From DAIOHQ01 sp036744635 (GTDB lineage: Bacteria > Planctomycetota > Phycisphaerae > Tepidisphaerales > Tepidisphaeraceae), in the NCBI GenBank assembly GCA_036744635.1, contig DAIOHQ010000267.1, forward strand, positions 1 through 6,333: a stretch of DNA of 6,333 bases, given 5' to 3'. Within the stretch, counting starts at the first letter, position 1; each line of letters opens with the position of its first letter. The translations under genes and the position numbers were made by a program. The notes under the pieces are model-generated. The model saw nothing but the letters and a program-made list of their open reading frames with translations. It was not told the origin of the DNA and did not search any database. Shown in pieces: positions 5,455-6,333 of the stretch.

Positions 5455-6243
5455 ATGCTTGAAATTCCCCGCAACAAATTTCGCGCCGCCCCGCAGTATC
5501 AGGCGATCCTGCGGCAGATCGGCCTGGATGCCGAGGCCGTCTTCACGCATCCGGCCATTCGCGTCTGGCGGAAGATCACCGAACGGGAAAACTGCACGCT
5601 GGACGCCACCCTCGCCGATGGCCGGGCGATTCAGCTGCACATCAAGCGCTACCAGCCGGAGCGCGGCTTCACCACGCCGGCCGACGATGAGGCGCGGGGA
5701 ATTCAGGCGCTGCAGGTTGAGCGCATTCCCACCGTGCCGCTGGTGGGCTGGGGCAAACTGCTGGATGGCCGATCGTTCGTTATCACCGAGGATCTGACAG
5801 ATTACGCCCCGGCCGACAAGCTGGTGGCGGGGGGGATGGAATTTGAAAAAATCCTGCTGCCGACCGCCGACCTGGCGGCCAAGCTCCATCGCGTCGGCCT
5901 GCACCACCGCGACCTGTACCTCTGCCATTTCTTCGTGAAGCAGCAGGGCGAAACGGTGGAGTTGGCGTTGATCGACGCGGCGCGGGTGCGGCGGCTGCCC
6001 GGCTGGCCGATGCGCTCCCGCTGGATCGTCAAAGACCTGGCCCAATTCATCTACAGCACGCAATCGCTGGCGATCACTGAAGATCAGCGGCAGCGCTGGC
6101 TGAGCCGCTATGCCGAGCAGCGCGCCCTAAAGTCAACCGAGTCCCTCCGCCGCGCCATCGACAAGAAAGTAAAATGGATTGCCCGGCACGACGCCCGCCT
6201 CACCGCCGCCGATCCCACGCGAAATGTCTCAATTCCATCCTGA
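5455..6243 (+). CDS. Lipopolysaccharide kinase, WaaP/InaA (Kdo kinase) family
   Basis: The protein has 262 residues, about the length of E. coli WaaP (265). It shows the compact kinase fold of the Kdo/WaaP family: a probable ATP-binding lysine at Lys64 (LHIKRY), an acidic residue at Glu79 (DDEARG) as the possible salt-bridge partner, a hinge region near 107-114 (SFVITEDL), the catalytic loop LHHRDLYLCHFFV (149-161) with Asp153, and the metal-binding aspartate Asp174 in LIDAARV (172-178). HRD followed by CHF is typical of this family. Members phosphorylate heptose or Kdo in the lipid A core at the cytoplasmic face of the inner membrane; the exact sugar here cannot be decided. There is no signal peptide or membrane helix. 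The ATG is 4 nt after the purU stop and has only a weak upstream AGG, consistent with translational coupling. InaA-like or other small-molecule kinases of the same superfamily remain possible. Confidence 0.87.
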   Translation: MLEIPRNKFRAAPQYQAILRQIGLDAEAVFTHPAIRVWRKITERENCTLDATLADGRAIQLHIKRYQPERGFTTPADDEARGIQALQVERIPTVPLVGWGKLLDGRSFVITEDLTDYAPADKLVAGGMEFEKILLPTADLAAKLHRVGLHHRDLYLCHFFVKQQGETVELALIDAARVRRLPGWPMRSRWIVKDLAQFIYSTQSLAITEDQRQRWLSRYAEQRALKSTESLRRAIDKKVKWIARHDARLTAADPTRNVSIPS

Positions 6244-6249
6244 TGTAGG

Positions 6250-6265
6250 GTCCGCTTCAGCGGAC
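6250..6265. repeat. Short perfect palindrome after the kinase gene
   Basis: GTCCGC-TTCA-GCGGAC forms a 6-bp GC-rich stem with a 4-nt loop, 6 nt after the stop at 6243. No T-run follows, so it is not a standard intrinsic terminator, though it could protect the 3' end of the purU-kinase mRNA. Similar 'GTCCGCTTCAGCGGAC' units recur between genes in related GC-rich genomes as I recall. The rest of the sequence to 6333 holds nothing identifiable. Confidence 0.5.
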
Positions 6266-6333
6266 GGAACGATCGCGCCCGCTGAACACGATTGCGCGCC
6301 AGGGTGTTTCAAATTCGCGCTATCTCCTGAAAT

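Noticed and set aside
4539..5477. A 312-codon open frame on the minus strand opposite purU
   Set aside because: It is the antisense shadow of a clearly recognised gene in GC-rich DNA; its translation is low-complexity (rich in Gln, His, Leu, Arg) and matches no family I know.
5416..6063. A 215-codon minus-strand open frame opposite the LPS kinase gene
   Set aside because: It is antisense to a gene with intact kinase motifs and has no recognisable features of its own.
1..6333. CRISPR array, tRNA, rRNA, phage or transposase genes, toxin-antitoxin or defence genes
   Set aside because: No regularly spaced repeats, cloverleaf-like segments or recognisable motifs of such genes were seen.

Overview
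The window looks like chromosomal DNA of a Gram-negative, GC-rich bacterium, most likely a planctomycete of the Phycisphaerae / Tepidisphaera-Humisphaera type. This is inferred from sequence features rather than a search: a VPLPA-CTERM (exosortase) surface protein, a WaaP-type lipopolysaccharide kinase, a secreted S55-like protein, linkers rich in 'PATQP' in two unrelated proteins, and dispersed palindromic intergenic repeats. No phage, plasmid, insertion sequence, CRISPR array, tRNA or rRNA was recognised.

Layout, left to right. Positions 1-1993 (minus) hold the N-terminal 664 codons of a large secreted protein with SpoIVB/S55 peptidase motifs; it runs off the left edge and has no stop in the window. 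The next 189-bp gap carries a long nested palindrome (2026-2079) and a clear intrinsic terminator (2133-2159) belonging to the gene on its right. Positions 2183-2914 (minus) encode a secreted protein with a C-terminal VPLPA-CTERM sorting signal. A 452-bp gap follows. Positions 3367-4176 (minus) encode a membrane-anchored protein of unknown function with two similar repeat units and a small beta-rich C-terminal domain. A 380-bp divergent gap includes a 79-bp imperfect inverted repeat (4420-4498). On the plus strand, purU (formyltetrahydrofolate deformylase, 4557-5450) and a WaaP/Kdo-kinase-like gene (5455-6243) lie 4 nt apart as a likely operon. The last 90 bp hold a short palindrome and no gene.

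The three minus-strand genes are all envelope or secreted proteins. Each has its own Shine-Dalgarno site, and at least the VPLPA gene has its own terminator, so they are probably separate transcription units. The plus-strand pair joins one-carbon metabolism to an outer-membrane sugar kinase; the two have no obvious biochemical link.

The most notable observation is in the S55-like protein. Its serine block (GMSGSPVY, residues 105-112) comes before its histidine block (GFGH, residues 298-301), the reverse of the order in Bacillus SpoIVB. The position of the SpoIVB catalytic aspartate appears not to be Asp. No convincing new multi-gene system was found.
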